Source of the DNA: Sisyra terminalis
Lineage: Eukaryota > Arthropoda > Insecta > Neuroptera > Sisyridae
Direction: 5' to 3'
DNA length: 64,000 bases
Assembly: GCA_958496175.1 (NCBI GenBank)
Contig: OY292276.1
Coordinates: forward strand, 31,144,449-31,208,448
Shown here: positions 24,372-35,916 of the stretch, in pieces
Layout of the letters: each line of letters begins with the position of its first letter
How positions within the stretch are numbered: position 1 is the stretch's first letter
Made by a program: the position numbers and the translations under genes
The notes under the pieces: generated by a model
Told to the model about the DNA's origin: nothing
What the model saw: the letters and a program-made list of their open reading frames with translations, nothing else
The model's database searches: none

Positions 24372-25406
24372 TTGACTTAAAATCTTTTTTAACGGTACCA
24401 ATATCTGGTAGCGTTGCATTTTCCATTTTGTTTTTAATTTAGTTCACGTGTTTTTGTTAATTCAATTCTACGCCTTACTAATATAAACGTGAATGTTTAT
24501 ATGGATGGATGTTTGTTACTCTTTCGTGCAAAAACTATAAAATAAATTTAAATGAAACTTTACCATAAATAGCTTTTACATCAGACTATTATATAGGCTA
24601 TATAATTTATAAAGATATTATGTGAATTATCCAAAATATAACGATAAGTTTCAAGTAAGTAGGAAAAAATTCTCCCATCTACGAGCTGTTTTAGCATGCA
24701 CTGCAAAAACCTTTAGTTATACGTAAATATATGCCAATATAATAACGTGCGAAATTTAAATAGTTGTTAAGTTCTTTGAAGTCTTCCAATTTTTGGTAAG
24801 TTTTAATAGTCAAAAACGTGATATATATGATTTTATATAAACACTAAGGGAATTAATTTTCAGTTTAATCATTTGAATTTGATTCATCAACCACTTAATT
24901 ATACGTTGCAACATTAGTTGTAGAACTCACAATACTGCAAGATAAAGACATATACGAGCAAATCAAACTGACGATCAATGGAATCGAGGAAATCGAAATC
25001 AACATTTTAATCCTTATCGAACTACATTCAATTATAACTTGGCATATCATTCCTTTCAACTTTAAACGATTACAACTTCCAGTGCGGTTTGCATTTGCAA
25101 TATCGATAAATAAATCGTAAGGGCTGTCATTAAATGTTTATGACGTCAATCTTGAAGATTCATACGCGCTAGAAAACAAAACTAACAATGTTGTGTAACA
25201 AAAAGTATAACAATAAATAGTAAACAGTTAAACACTATGTTTCTGAAATATTTAGACACGACAAGGTCTGTCGGGTCAGCTAATATCATAAAATTTTCTT
25301 ATTTATGCTTTTGCATTATGATCCGATTTATTCGCGAATCAATTTAAAAACAAAGTATAAAATGCAACATTGTTAGATACTGATATCGCTAAAAGGAACT
25401 TGAGCC
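24372..25406. mobile_element. Foldback MITE (family A) split by a Helitron
   Basis: The left arm 24372-24466 and right arm 25284-25406 are the two halves of a 210-225 bp palindromic element seen whole at 32369, 34959 and 45295. Shared words are GTTGCATTTTC, TTTTTAATTTA, TTGTTAATTCAATTCTA on the left and CCGATTTATTCGCGAAT, AAAAGGAACTTGAGCC on the right. The halves are separated by the Helitron-like insertion listed next. Confidence 0.75.
24467..25283 (+). mobile_element. Non-autonomous Helitron-like element
   Basis: It starts TCTACGCC and ends CTAA followed by T, fitting the 5'-TC...CTRR-3' Helitron rule. Just before the end is a hairpin, CGACA-AGGTC-TGTCG (25259-25273), ten bases from the terminus. 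There are no terminal inverted repeats. The subterminal stretch AATATAAACGTGAATGTTTA followed by ATGGATGG is of a kind common in insect Helitrons. No Rep/helicase coding sequence is present. Insertion was into the centre of a foldback MITE. Confidence 0.75.
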
Positions 25407-25712
25407 ATTTTAAGTATACAATTTAGAAATTTGAGTTCATAACAATCATTGCGCAACTTTATTTAAATTTGGCGCTGATACAGAACTGTTTAAGTTGTGT
25501 AATATGATATTTGTGTCAATCAGTATTTCGAATATTTCTTAATCGTAAATTTGTTTTTTTTTTTTTTTTGTTTTAATAAAAGTGTAAGGAAACCCGACCA
25601 AAAGCTACCAAAACATTATATTTTCAATTATTCTAAAAATTTGGAAAACAATATTTTACACCTAAGATTTATTAAGCAAGCGCTGTACGATATAACTTTT
25701 CGAAATACCAAA

Positions 25713-28700
25713 ATGAGTTTAAAAAACTTTGTAACTGCTTATCCAAAAGTCGTAAGTTAATAAATTATATTAAACACAATTTGAAATTATTGTATTTTAT
25801 AAAACTATTTAGGAACTTCACGCTCATTTAAATGGATCTATAAGTGCGTTAACAATCAAGAAATTATTGGAAAACACCGCAAAAGATTACCAACGAAACG
25901 TTTTAGAAATCCTTAACAATACGGCACAAATGCCATCCCTCGATGAATGTTTTAAAATTTTTGATCTGATTTACGAAATCACAGACAACACAAAAGCAAT
26001 TGAAATAATCACGTACGATGTAATCAAAGACTTTTATGAAGACAACGTTATTTATTTGGAACTTCGTACAACCCCACGCTCTGTTACGAATCAAATGAGC
26101 AAAATGGAATATTTAAATGCTGTCATAGCCGGTGTCAACGCTGCAAAGAAAAATTTTCCCGAAATATTAGTTAAAATTTTAATTTCTTTGAATCGAACGC
26201 ATTCACCTGCAGCATGCGAAGAAAATGTTAACTTGGCCATACAATATCGAAATAAGTATCCAGATATAGTTGTGGGTTTAGATGTTAGCGGGAATCCAAA
26301 TACAGGCTCTTGGTATCCTGATTTAGTGCAACTAGCCAGAAACCATGGGCTACTAATAAGTTTGCATTGTGCCGAAGTAGTAAACGTAAAAGAAGTTCAA
26401 GATATGCTTATGATGAATCCTAATCGAATTGGACATGGAACTTGTTTACACCCCAAAACAGGAGGAACTGAAGATTTGTGGAATTTATATAGTTCCTTAA
26501 AAATCCCTGTTGGTAAGTTAAATTTGTAAAACAGATAATTTTTTAAGATTTGATACACCAATAATATGCAAAAACGATAACTTAAATTGCATCAGAATAC
26601 ACATAAAGCACAAAATGTAATTTATTTCTTCCACTTCAAAAGAGTAATGTTTCAATGTAACTATATAAAATTCATTGTAACACACATTTTATAAATGGAA
26701 ACCTTATATTACTATAGGTCCCGTAGCTTTAAAACAACAGCTAAAACTTAGAAAAATAAAATCAGTGTGCCATGAATAAGCCGAAAATATTTAAAAAATC
26801 GGTCAAGTGCATATATTGGATTATACATTATGAAGAATTTCATTGTAGGGAAAAACTTTTACTGAACGAATGCTTTCATACTTTGATGCACTTAAAATGT
26901 AATAGAATAAAATATTTACTCAAAAATAGCTCTTATTTAATAGTAATTCTCAAAAATATTGTAAAAAAGTTATTGTTGTGGTTGCTATAATATAAAAAAA
27001 ACGGGTAATCGAAAACATTTCATTTGGCTCAAGTCCCTTTTAGAGACGTCAATATCTAGCGACATTAGCATTTTCTTCTTTGTTTTAATATTTATTCGGA
27101 ATAAATCTAACAAATACGATATTAGGTTTTAATTTAAAAAAAAAATCACGAATCAAATTGAAAACAAGCATTCGTGAGATGAAAATGTTAAGAAATTATT
27201 GTTTCTATCTTATAATTTAAAATTCTTTAATTATAAATACTAATCTTACTATCAGTTATCAGTTCATTAAAATTATTTTTAATACATAGTTGTAGCTTTA
27301 TGAAGCTTTTTAATACTTATCTTTCAGTTCCAGAGAAAACTGACCAAAGTTTAAAAGAAATTATTTTGTTTTTAAGGTGTAAGAAAGAGTACCTTCTGTT
27401 TTGTGTATCTTAGCATGTTAAGTAAAAAGTAATTTTGTTTTAATTTGTGTTATTCGTAACTAGTATAATAATCAACCCCTTATTTCAGCAGAAATAATTT
27501 ATTTGAAATAAGAAGTGATAATAATATGTTACCTTATTGATTAGCTCAAATATTAGAGACTAAATGATTAATAAATACCTATAAGATTTAAAAGTAAAGA
27601 CTATTTATAATTATTCTTTTTTGTCTACGAAAACATTACCTTATATGGAAGTTTTGGTTTCAGCCAAAACTGAGACTGATACTGAAATTTGGTTTCGGCC
27701 GTAAAAACTAATTTCGGTCAGACACTAATATTAATACATATATTCATCTCGTAAAATATTCTTCGTATTTAACGTTAATTTTTTCGTCTTTTATTCTTCC
27801 GTTGTGATATATTTTCTATCTAAATTAACTGTTAAGTTATTTCAAAACAGTAAGAATAACACACTACACACTTAATAAAATGCCAATGTATTAATAACCA
27901 TAAAAAACAATTATTATAGCACACAAAAAATAAAAATATTTTTACTACGGTGTTCCGCCCTCTATAATTTCGTTTGTTATCCCAATGTCAACTTTGCTTC
28001 GCTAAACCAAAATAAAGTTACACAAAATAAACTTATATTAATGGTATCAATTTAGATAATACTACTTCTATTTCTTTTCAAAGGTATTTAGTAAGTTATC
28101 TGAATGTCTCATATTTGCTATGTTGGCAACAATCAATATTTGTCTAATAGGAGACATATTTCTCATAGTACACTAAAAATGAACAATATTTTTCTCGGTA
28201 ATGTGAGCGACCTTAAACCATCATTAAGACAACAGAAACACTAATAAATACAACCAATGGAATTAAAAGCAGCGTCGTTTTTACAGCTAAGAATATAGTT
28301 CCCAATCCACTCATCTATACCAATCAAAAATCGACCATGATACATTGTTTTAATAGAAGTTATAAATAGGTGTTAAAGTATACAACAATCTTTTTATTTT
28401 CAGAAATTTGTCTATCATCTAATGTTATCTCAAAAACGTCTTCTAGTTATAAAGATCATCATCTTCAATATGTCTATGAAGCAAATCTGTCATTTATTAT
28501 TTGCGTAAGTTTTGATATTTCAACGATAATGTTTATATTACATAATTATATTTTTAGACTGATGATAAAGGAGTATTCAATACATCACTATCCAAAGAAA
28601 TAGAAATTGCAGCCAATATTTTAAATTTAAATGAAGAAAGTTTAATCAATTTGACTCGAAATGGAATAAAATACGCATTCATTGATAATGAAGAAAAAAA

Positions 28701-28755
28701 TCAATTGCTTGATCAAGTTAAAAATTGGGAAGAAAAGTATAATAAAACTAGTTAG
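25713..28755 (+). CDS. ADAL: Adenosine deaminase-like protein (ADAL, N6-methyl-AMP deaminase type)
   Basis: A complete gene of 345 residues. Exons are 25713-25751, 25813-26512, 28404-28504 and 28558-28755; all junctions are GT/AG and in frame. ADAL enzymes hydrolyse N6-methyl-AMP to IMP in the cytosol and belong to the metallo-dependent ADA superfamily. The metal and catalytic motifs are all intact: HAH in ELHAHLNGS (H16, H18), SLHCAE (H198, E201), IGHGT (H221) and TDDKGVF (D282, D283). YLELRTTPR and GLDVSGNP are also typical of ADAL rather than of classical ADA or ADGF, and the length matches the family. There is no signal peptide. The start is the first ATG before LKNFV; upstream the frame has no other ATG. 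Poly(A) signal AATAAA lies at 28802-28807. Intron 2 (26513-28403) carries two MITE fragments. Confidence 0.94.
27026..27175. mobile_element. Foldback MITE family A, diverged copy
   Basis: It starts GGCTCAAGTCCCTTTTAG and continues with a diverged left arm (ATCTAGCGACATTAGCATTTTC corresponds to the family's ATCTGGCAACGTTGCATTTTC, compared in part). The right arm is largely degraded into the neighbouring repeat. Lies in ADAL intron 2. Confidence 0.6.
27225..27727. mobile_element. hAT-like MITE, second copy, inverted and truncated
   Basis: The right end reads TTTCGGTCAGACACTA, the inverse of the TAGTGTCCGACCGAA terminus at 4882. The interior matches the 4882-5495 element in inverse orientation over most of its length, for example TTATTTCAGCAGAAATAAT and ATCAGTTATCAGTTCATTAA. 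The opposite terminus is missing. Lies in ADAL intron 2. Confidence 0.65.
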
Positions 28756-30540
28756 TGTTGGTTATTATATCCATCGTTATATTTATTATTCCTTTTCTTT
28801 TAATAAATTAACACATAAATACTTAACACTTATTACATACACGTTATATATTTGGTTTGTTACATAAAAATAACATGAGCTATCATAATACTATGAAAAC
28901 ATTTAATAGCGTTTAACGACTTTTGTCTACATTAAGTACAAAAAAAAAATGTTAAGATTGTAGAATAGCAGAAAGTTTACAAAAATGGGATCTAATTATT
29001 ATTTATTGCATTTTATAAGGATTATGTACGTGTTATATGTATGATGTTGATAGAAAATGGGATGAAATGGCCAATACTGCACAATTCATTTATAGGACAA
29101 TAAGAAACAGTTATAGGACGGAGAGATCAAATTGAGAGGGAAATTGATAGAAAGCTTTAAAGTTATAATATCTACACTACTTGGTGATAGTAATCGAGCC
29201 AATATTACAAAAATAATATTAATAAAAACGAGAGATGTCGTAGAACACCCATTTGGAACAAAGTTCTTTTCGCTAAAAGTTTACTATTAAATAATAAACA
29301 CAGTGAAATAAATTCACAATGTTTAAAAATAATAAAAAGTAATAATTAATAAATGGTTACAAACCATAATTCTTATTTTTTAAAAAGTATTAAGAAAAAA
29401 ATATCCTATTTTGTGAGATCCGTGTTTTCCTTTTTTTTTATATCATGGGTAGCACAGGTCTATACGGCAGTAATATACCACTAATATATAAAGGCTTAGA
29501 CTTGTGTACAAACCCACATATCTTGATTGGATTACATTCATAACTATCGTGGCGATTGGTCCTACATTTTTATTAGTATCTCTCATTTGTTAAATGTATA
29601 AAATGTAATGAGCGATAAAGAATTTTATTCCAAAAATTGGATATTGAAAAAAACTTAAATCTTTAAAAGAACAATATTTCTTATGTTCAAATCAATTCAT
29701 ATTTTTTTCTGAAATTTTAATGCTCGATTATCACAAATCCATTAGTACACATATAATACGTATAGATTTTCTAATAAAAAATAAAAATTCTACAATATTT
29801 TTTTCCAAATATATTATGAGAGTCTAGCAAACGTAAGCACTAATATTTCTCTAAACGTTGATTCAGAATCGACTCATCTGATTTCTATAAGGAATGTGAA
29901 GCAAATTTTCTTATTTTTTTTAAAAAAAAAGAAACTTATGAACTTAATAAATAATTGCCTTCAATTTCGAATGTTTTTTTTTAATTTGATTTTCTCAACT
30001 CCAATATAAAATTTTGATTTTTTGTAAGAAAATTTGAAAGTAATTCGATGTTTTTCAATGAATCGTGGAAAAAACAATTTAATTTAAATACATTTACCCT
30101 GCAGCTTTCGAATAGCTGAATTTTCGAACGATTTTTTTTCAAAATCTTATAAAAAAAATCAGTTTATTTATAAAATAAAAAGAAATCTTGACTAGAGCAT
30201 GGTTGTGAAATGCAGGTACAAAAGTGCTGAAGACTAGATTAACAGATGTTTTATACTTTCAAAATAAAAACCAAACCCTTGAACTAAGAAATTATTCGGG
30301 GTTATTGCAAAATAAAAGCACCGGATGCATTTCAAATGTATAGATCCTAAAATTGATTTTACTTAATATAAAATTTTTTTTCTTGATCTCGGTATTGATT
30401 CAAATAATTCGATACATGGCTTAACTATCTTTTTTATCACATTTATATATCTGAAAAAAAGGGTGTCGAATATAAAAGATGGGGTACGAAAGATGGAATC
30501 AAATATGGTTAGGTTTATCGGAGGAAACTGGTTTGTCCAG
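28756..30540. other. Spacer between the converging ADAL and Ric genes
   Basis: It holds the ADAL poly(A) signal at 28802 and probably the Ric 3' UTR. TTTATT at 30163-30168 is a candidate Ric poly(A) signal read on the minus strand. A stretch at 29230-29275 (GAGATGTCGTAGAACACCCA) looks like a dispersed repeat, but I cannot assign it. No other gene is seen. Confidence 0.45.
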
Positions 30541-33537
30541 CTAAGGCGAATACTGTTGATTTCTTCGCTTAAAAACTAAAGCAAAAATGCTCCTTAAACG
30601 CCACCATCGGCTATGTTTATGAGATTGATGTTTATCAACCGCCACTCCATTCAGTTTTTGTCGTTCTTTATTTCGAATTTCTCGAACAAGTGTATAAAAG
30701 GCCTCATCAACGTAATGTCTCAGGGCAGCGGAAGTTTCATAAAACGGACATCCAAATTGTCTTGCTAAAGTTTTACCTTCTTCGCTCGACACTTTCCGTT
30801 TAGGTTGTAAATCAAATTTGTTTCCTACTAATACCAATGGAATGTCTTCTCCAGCACGGACTCGTGCTATCAATTTACGATATTCGAGTGCTTCTTGAAA
30901 ACTATGTCGATCGGTAACAGAATAACATATTAAGAATCCTTCACCGCAACGCATATATTGATCTCTCATAGCTGTAAATTCGACCTTCAATAAAAATTGA
31001 TAAAAACATTATTTGTATGAAATAAGAATTACTAACATAATACAATGGTAGATACATGCATCTATTAGAAAAATAGCTGTTAATTTAACACAGTACAACG
31101 TTTCTCAATTCTCCCTCAGAAGCTAACTACTAACAATTGTATCATTAAAAACATCTTGTCATTTCAAAGTTGCGGTAAGAACATTTACTACTTTACAAAT
31201 ATTCAACATCTTCAACACGCCAACCAATATTTTGGTATTCAAAAAATGATTAACATGATAGAAATGAATCAAAGGTCCTTTTCTCCTGAAGCTTTAAAAA
31301 GTAACCAACGGATGACAACATAGAGTGAGGTACATTTTTTATGTTCTTTTCAAAGTAATGGTAGAAGTACGTTTTGATAATGGAATCAACAGAAGACCAC
31401 GTATTGGAGAAAAATTAAAATTTCCACATTAAAAGATCGTTATGCCATTTAAAATGATTGGTCGCATGTGGTTTAAATGTTTTTGTTAAGAAAAATTTAG
31501 CTAAGATATTAGTTTTTCCTTATAATTTTAAAGTAACCCTGTTTATTTAATTATATGTAATACAAATGGAATAGTTATATAGAAAACATTATTTTTCACA
31601 TTTAAAATTATAAATTATAATGGCTCAAGAATGAGCAAATGCTCCCTACGCGGAAAAATTTATTGTATAATATTTAAAAATGACAAAATACAAAATTTCA
31701 ATGTTTTAATTACTATAAACATCAATTATTACACAATTATTTGTGAATAAGTTCAATAGTATGATTGAAGGAAATCATTTTTGATGATCTAAAAAAAATC
31801 TGAATCTAAGCTCAACGCTGATAATTATTTTCACAATGTTTTATATGAATCGTATTCCTGATCCAGGATTGAATTACGAATGATAATAATAAAAAATTAT
31901 TATTGAAATCCATAATGATAGATATTTGAAAGATGAAATTACCATGTATATATTACAACGTAAATAGCTACGTATGAAATTACTAAATCCACTTTCACCA
32001 AAATTCAACGCAATTCATCCTTTTAAATCGTAGATATCCCGATTTTTATTAGTTTTATTTCAAAAATGTACCATACTTGGGTTACAAAATATTTACGGAA
32101 TACTACAGTCCTTTTGACGTCACAATTTGAAACGATTTTTAAAGATTTCGACGAAATAAAACGAATAAAATTTTTCGATATCTCGCTTAGTTTACAAAAT
32201 ATCGATATTTAAAAACTGAAAAATTATTTTTTTCCACTTCTTTATTTATTTCAAAAAATGTTCAAAGAAAAAAGGTAATTGCGTATAACAGTGGTTTTTC
32301 TAAAAAACCTTACATTAAGGGTCCAGGAGTGTAGCTCCCTAATTTCAAACAAAAATATTTGAAGTGTTGGCTCTAGTCCCTTTTAGAACAGTCAAATCTG
32401 GCAACGTTGTATTTTCTACTTAGTTTTTAATTTAATTCGTGAATAAATCGGCCCATAATGAAAATGTAGTCACAAAAGAAAGATTATAATATATTAGAAT
32501 TGAATTAACAAAAAAATCGAAAAACGAAAGTAGAAAATATAACGTTGCCAGATTTGACTGCTCTAAAAAGGACTTGAGCCAGAGTGTTTATTTAATTAAG
32601 GTTCGATTTATTCGCGAATTAAATTAAAGACAGTTTAAACGGCAACGTTGCTAAATGATGTTGTGCTAAAAAGGACTTTTAGCAGGCTACGTCCCTGAAC
32701 CCCTTGCGTATAGTGTTTTTTTAGCACAAACAGTTGGTGGAGTCGCGAATGTGAGCATTTACATTAAGAAAAAATCAGTTCAAAGAAGTTTTTTTTTTTA
32801 CAATTTTTAAGTATCGAAATCTAGTAAACTAAATAAGATATCGAAAAAAAAAATTCTTTTCGTTTCATTTCTGAGATTTATAATAATCCGTTTTCAAATC
32901 ATAGCAGCAGAAGAAGCGTAGTCTTGCCATTAAGTACCCTATTTATATATTAATATCCTAATTCATATTAAAATGTTCTTCGTCGAAGTGCTACGCTAAA
33001 ATAACATCAGTTTTTCTAATACGTCCTTATACTTGCTACCATACCATTTATTTCATTTGTAACTCAATAAGACACGATTCCGATTTAAATAATAAATATT
33101 ACCTGGCCTGCAGTATCGAGAATATCCAACAGAGCTGGTTCGCCATCTATTACAGCTTGCTGCTGGTAAGAATCCTCTGAAATAAAATCGAATGTGTTCT
33201 AAGCTCTTATTGAGTAAATTGCAAAGAAAACTCACCAATTGTTGGATCGTGATAGTCCAAGAAACTATGACTTACAAATTGAAGAGTTACAGCTGTAACA
33301 ATAATATTATGTGCAATCGATGAACGAACAATGGTAATTGAAGTGTTTACCTGATTTCCCTACACCACCATCGCCAAGAACAACAATTTTATATACTCGC
33401 AAACCACTTCGAGTTGTTTGGCTCAATGGATTACCTCTGTCGCCTTCGATACCAGAACTGCTTTTCGATCCTTGACGTGATAATTTACCTTTTTTCTTAC
33501 TACTCATTGCACTGATTGTCAATATTTCTCCTGCCAT
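30541..33537 (-). CDS. Ric: Ras-family small GTPase, Ric/RIT type
   Basis: A complete minus-strand gene of 253 residues. Exons in transcription order are 33537-33351, 33292-33236, 33176-33103 and 30984-30541. Ric/RIT GTPases act at the plasma membrane in growth-factor and stress signalling; fly Ric binds calmodulin. All G motifs are intact: GDGGVGKS (55-62), effector loop HDPTIEDSY (77-85), DTAGQ (102-106), NKFD (161-164) and ETSA (189-192). [17 protein letters not shown] is the hallmark RIT/Ric segment. The C-terminus ([20 protein letters not shown] region) is basic and aromatic, fits the family's calmodulin/phospholipid-binding tail, and has no CAAX box. A Ser/Lys-rich extension of about 45 residues precedes the G domain. 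The ATG at 33537 follows an in-frame TGA; the ATG at 33507 is an alternative. The large third intron (30985-33102) holds MITEs. Confidence 0.95.
32369..32580. mobile_element. Foldback MITE family A, complete copy
   Basis: A palindromic 212-bp element with ends GGCTCTAGTCCCTTTTAG and AAAAAGGACTTGAGCC. Arms contain ATCTGGCAACGTTG and its complement. The flanking 8-mers GAAGTGTT and AGAGTGTT match at 6 of 8 positions, suggesting an 8-bp target duplication. Lies in Ric intron 3. Confidence 0.8.
32601..32688. mobile_element. Foldback MITE family A, half copy
   Basis: Only a right arm is present: CGATTTATTCGCGAATTAAA through GGCAACGTTG to GCTAAAAAGGACTTTTAG. It lies 20 bases beyond the complete copy at 32369-32580, so it is either a separate insertion or part of a rearranged tandem. 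Confidence 0.65.
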
Positions 33538-34733
33538 ACTATTTGAATTATTGCTTAATAGATATATCTCACGCAATACTCAAATTACAAAATCAAGACA
33601 TTTTTCGATTCAGACACCAACACTTATTAATATTTACCTTTTGACATATTGCTAATATTATTGTGATGTCTGGTAGACTAGATGAGATTGTGGCTCTATC
33701 TAGTTGTAGCCGTTATAGTCAACCGAAATAATTAAATTCAAAATATTAAATCTAATGATTTTACAACAAAGAGATTTTTTACAATGGATTTTAATGTTTA
33801 AATCCACGGAGAATATTTTAAGCATTGAAAAATATATTTGATATATTAAAATAATTATTAAGTATACTTACTTAATTCATACAAACTACGATCAACACAT
33901 ATTTGTTATTTCGAGAGGAAATTTCTATACGTTATATATTAATTTTTGGTCAAGAAAACGAATTAATGTTTTTACACGTTTAACATCCCCCTTGGCCGCT
34001 ATCCTATTATTTATGCTCCCTGCATACGTACTTCGATATTAAGTGGAAATTAAACGATTTTTTAAGCCCTTTAGGTCGATAGAAGGTCAATCCATTTGCC
34101 AATCAATCTCCCAGACTATGTTGCTCAACATTTTATTTTCCTAATTATTTTATAACGAATTCCTTATAGATAGACACGGTAGACAGTCACAAAAAGCTAG
34201 TTGAAAAAAAGTAATAAGCTATAGTCTTTTTCTGAGAACCAATTAAAAATGGCGGTTGGGCAAATTTAAATGAAAAAGTTGGTTTGCGGAAAATGTAATT
34301 GTAAAAGCTATTTTAAATATATCAGAAAAATTCAAAAATCAGTGCATTCAGCATAAAATAAAGTTTACGTTTGCATACTTTTAATTTTTCTACTATGAAA
34401 GAAAATCAGTCATTTTTTTTTTTGTAAAAACTTCAAAAAAATCTTAAAAATAAAATTTTATGAAGGAATAGAGACTCTTTAATGATAATTTGTTTTTTAG
34501 TTGATTACCATTATAACAATCTGCAGTATAAGGCAGAACAGAACAGTTTTAGTTTTTAAATTTGATTAGGGTTTAATGATCATCAAAGTTTGGGCTTTTA
34601 GAAATAACAAAACACTAATTTGATTATAATTTATGTGGATATCTCCGTTGTAGCATCTTGTTCCTTTCAATTGTAAACAACATTCAAATATTTTTGAATT
34701 ATAATTCTCCAAATTTGATAATAGGGGCCATCC

Positions 34734-35363
34734 ATAAATTACGTGACACGTTCAGGAAGTGGGGGTCGTATCAATGAAATGTAACATCATGTGACTAGGA
34801 TCAGGGAGGGGAGATCAAAAACTTTGTGACGTCATATGTTTAAATTGAAGTTTTAAATCTTTTATTAACTGATCGTTTATTATTCATTAATTAGTCTTTG
34901 TTTTTGTCTATTATTTAAAATACTTGAATTTTTGTTGATGTTTATTTATTATAATTTGAGTTCAAGATCCTTTCAGCACAATTACATCTGGCAACGTTGT
35001 ATTTTCTACTTTGTTTTTTATTCCATTCTCGATTTTTTTGTTAATTCAATTCTAATGTGGTATTATTTCCTATTTTGTGACTAAATTTTCATTAGGGCCG
35101 ATTTATTCGCGAATTAAATTAAAAACAAAGTAGAAAATGAAACATTGCCAAATTTGACTGTGCTAAAAGGAACTTGAGCCATTGTTATATTATTTAATGG
35201 AAACAAAAAATTTGAAAGTTACCATTTTAATTATTAAATTTAAAAATATGTGACGATACACCGAAAGGGAGAGGATTTCAATAATGTGACCTCCTGTGAC
35301 AAGGACGACGGAAGGGTTAAAAAAATCGTAAAACTTTTTGCGACGCAATTTATGGATGGCCCC
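34734..35363. mobile_element. TIR element with GGGGCCATCCATAAATT ends
   Basis: The left end is GGGGCCATCCATAAATTACG and the inverted right end GGGGCCATCCATAAATTGCG, a near-perfect terminal repeat of a kind widespread in arthropod genomes. No transposase is present. A family A foldback MITE (34959-35180) is inserted in its middle. No clear target duplication was found. Confidence 0.8.
34959..35180. mobile_element. Foldback MITE family A, nested complete copy
   Basis: A 222-bp palindromic element: left arm AGTTCAAGATCCTTTCAGCA with ATCTGGCAACGTTG; right arm CCGATTTATTCGCGAATTAA to CTAAAAGGAACTTGAGCC. It is inserted within the element spanning 34734-35363, so it is the younger of the two. Confidence 0.8.
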
Positions 35364-35916
35364 TTATAGAAACAACAATAAAGTAGTATTAATACTAATA
35401 ATATATGATGCAAATAAAGTCGCTAATATACCTTATGCTTATTATGTTATTAATATACTAGTCTTAGCTTGTTAACTCTCGATTATTTGAAAAAAAAGAA
35501 GAATAGAATAGTCGAAAGTTGACAATTTATGTATCAAACATAATATTGCGTAATATCTTTCAATAAATAATATGATCGTATTATGCAGTATAACAGTATG
35601 TGTTTTAATATAGTGAGAATTCACTAGTTTGTTTTTTTACGTAAGAATATTTTCTTTTAGATCTTATGACCATATTATCCGTCATTAGGAATCGATTGAA
35701 TCATGTCGTTGGCTGTCATGACTCATTTAATCTTACTGTCAAATGATATCTTAGTGTCTTAAGTCAGTCGTGAGATTTAATGTCAAATAGTGTTTATACA
35801 TATATTTAGCTAAAACATTTTTTTAAATATGTTTGGTTTCAAATTCTAGTAGGGATATTAATTCTAATGATATTTAGAGATAACAAGATATAAACAGAAA
35901 TTAGTTCAATAATTGA

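Larger units (their letters stand above)
33538..35916. other. Shared upstream region of divergent Ric and SPG11
   Basis: Head-to-head spacer of about 2.4 kb between the two start codons. It must hold both promoters and any 5' UTR exons, but no clear TATA or initiator can be singled out in this AT-rich DNA. It is interrupted by the 34734-35363 element. I see no spatacsin N-terminal coding exon here. Confidence 0.55.

Noticed and set aside
29230..29275. Dispersed repeat around GAGATGTCGTAGAACACC
   Set aside because: It looks familiar as insect repeat DNA, but there is no second copy in the window and no termini, so it was not called as an element.
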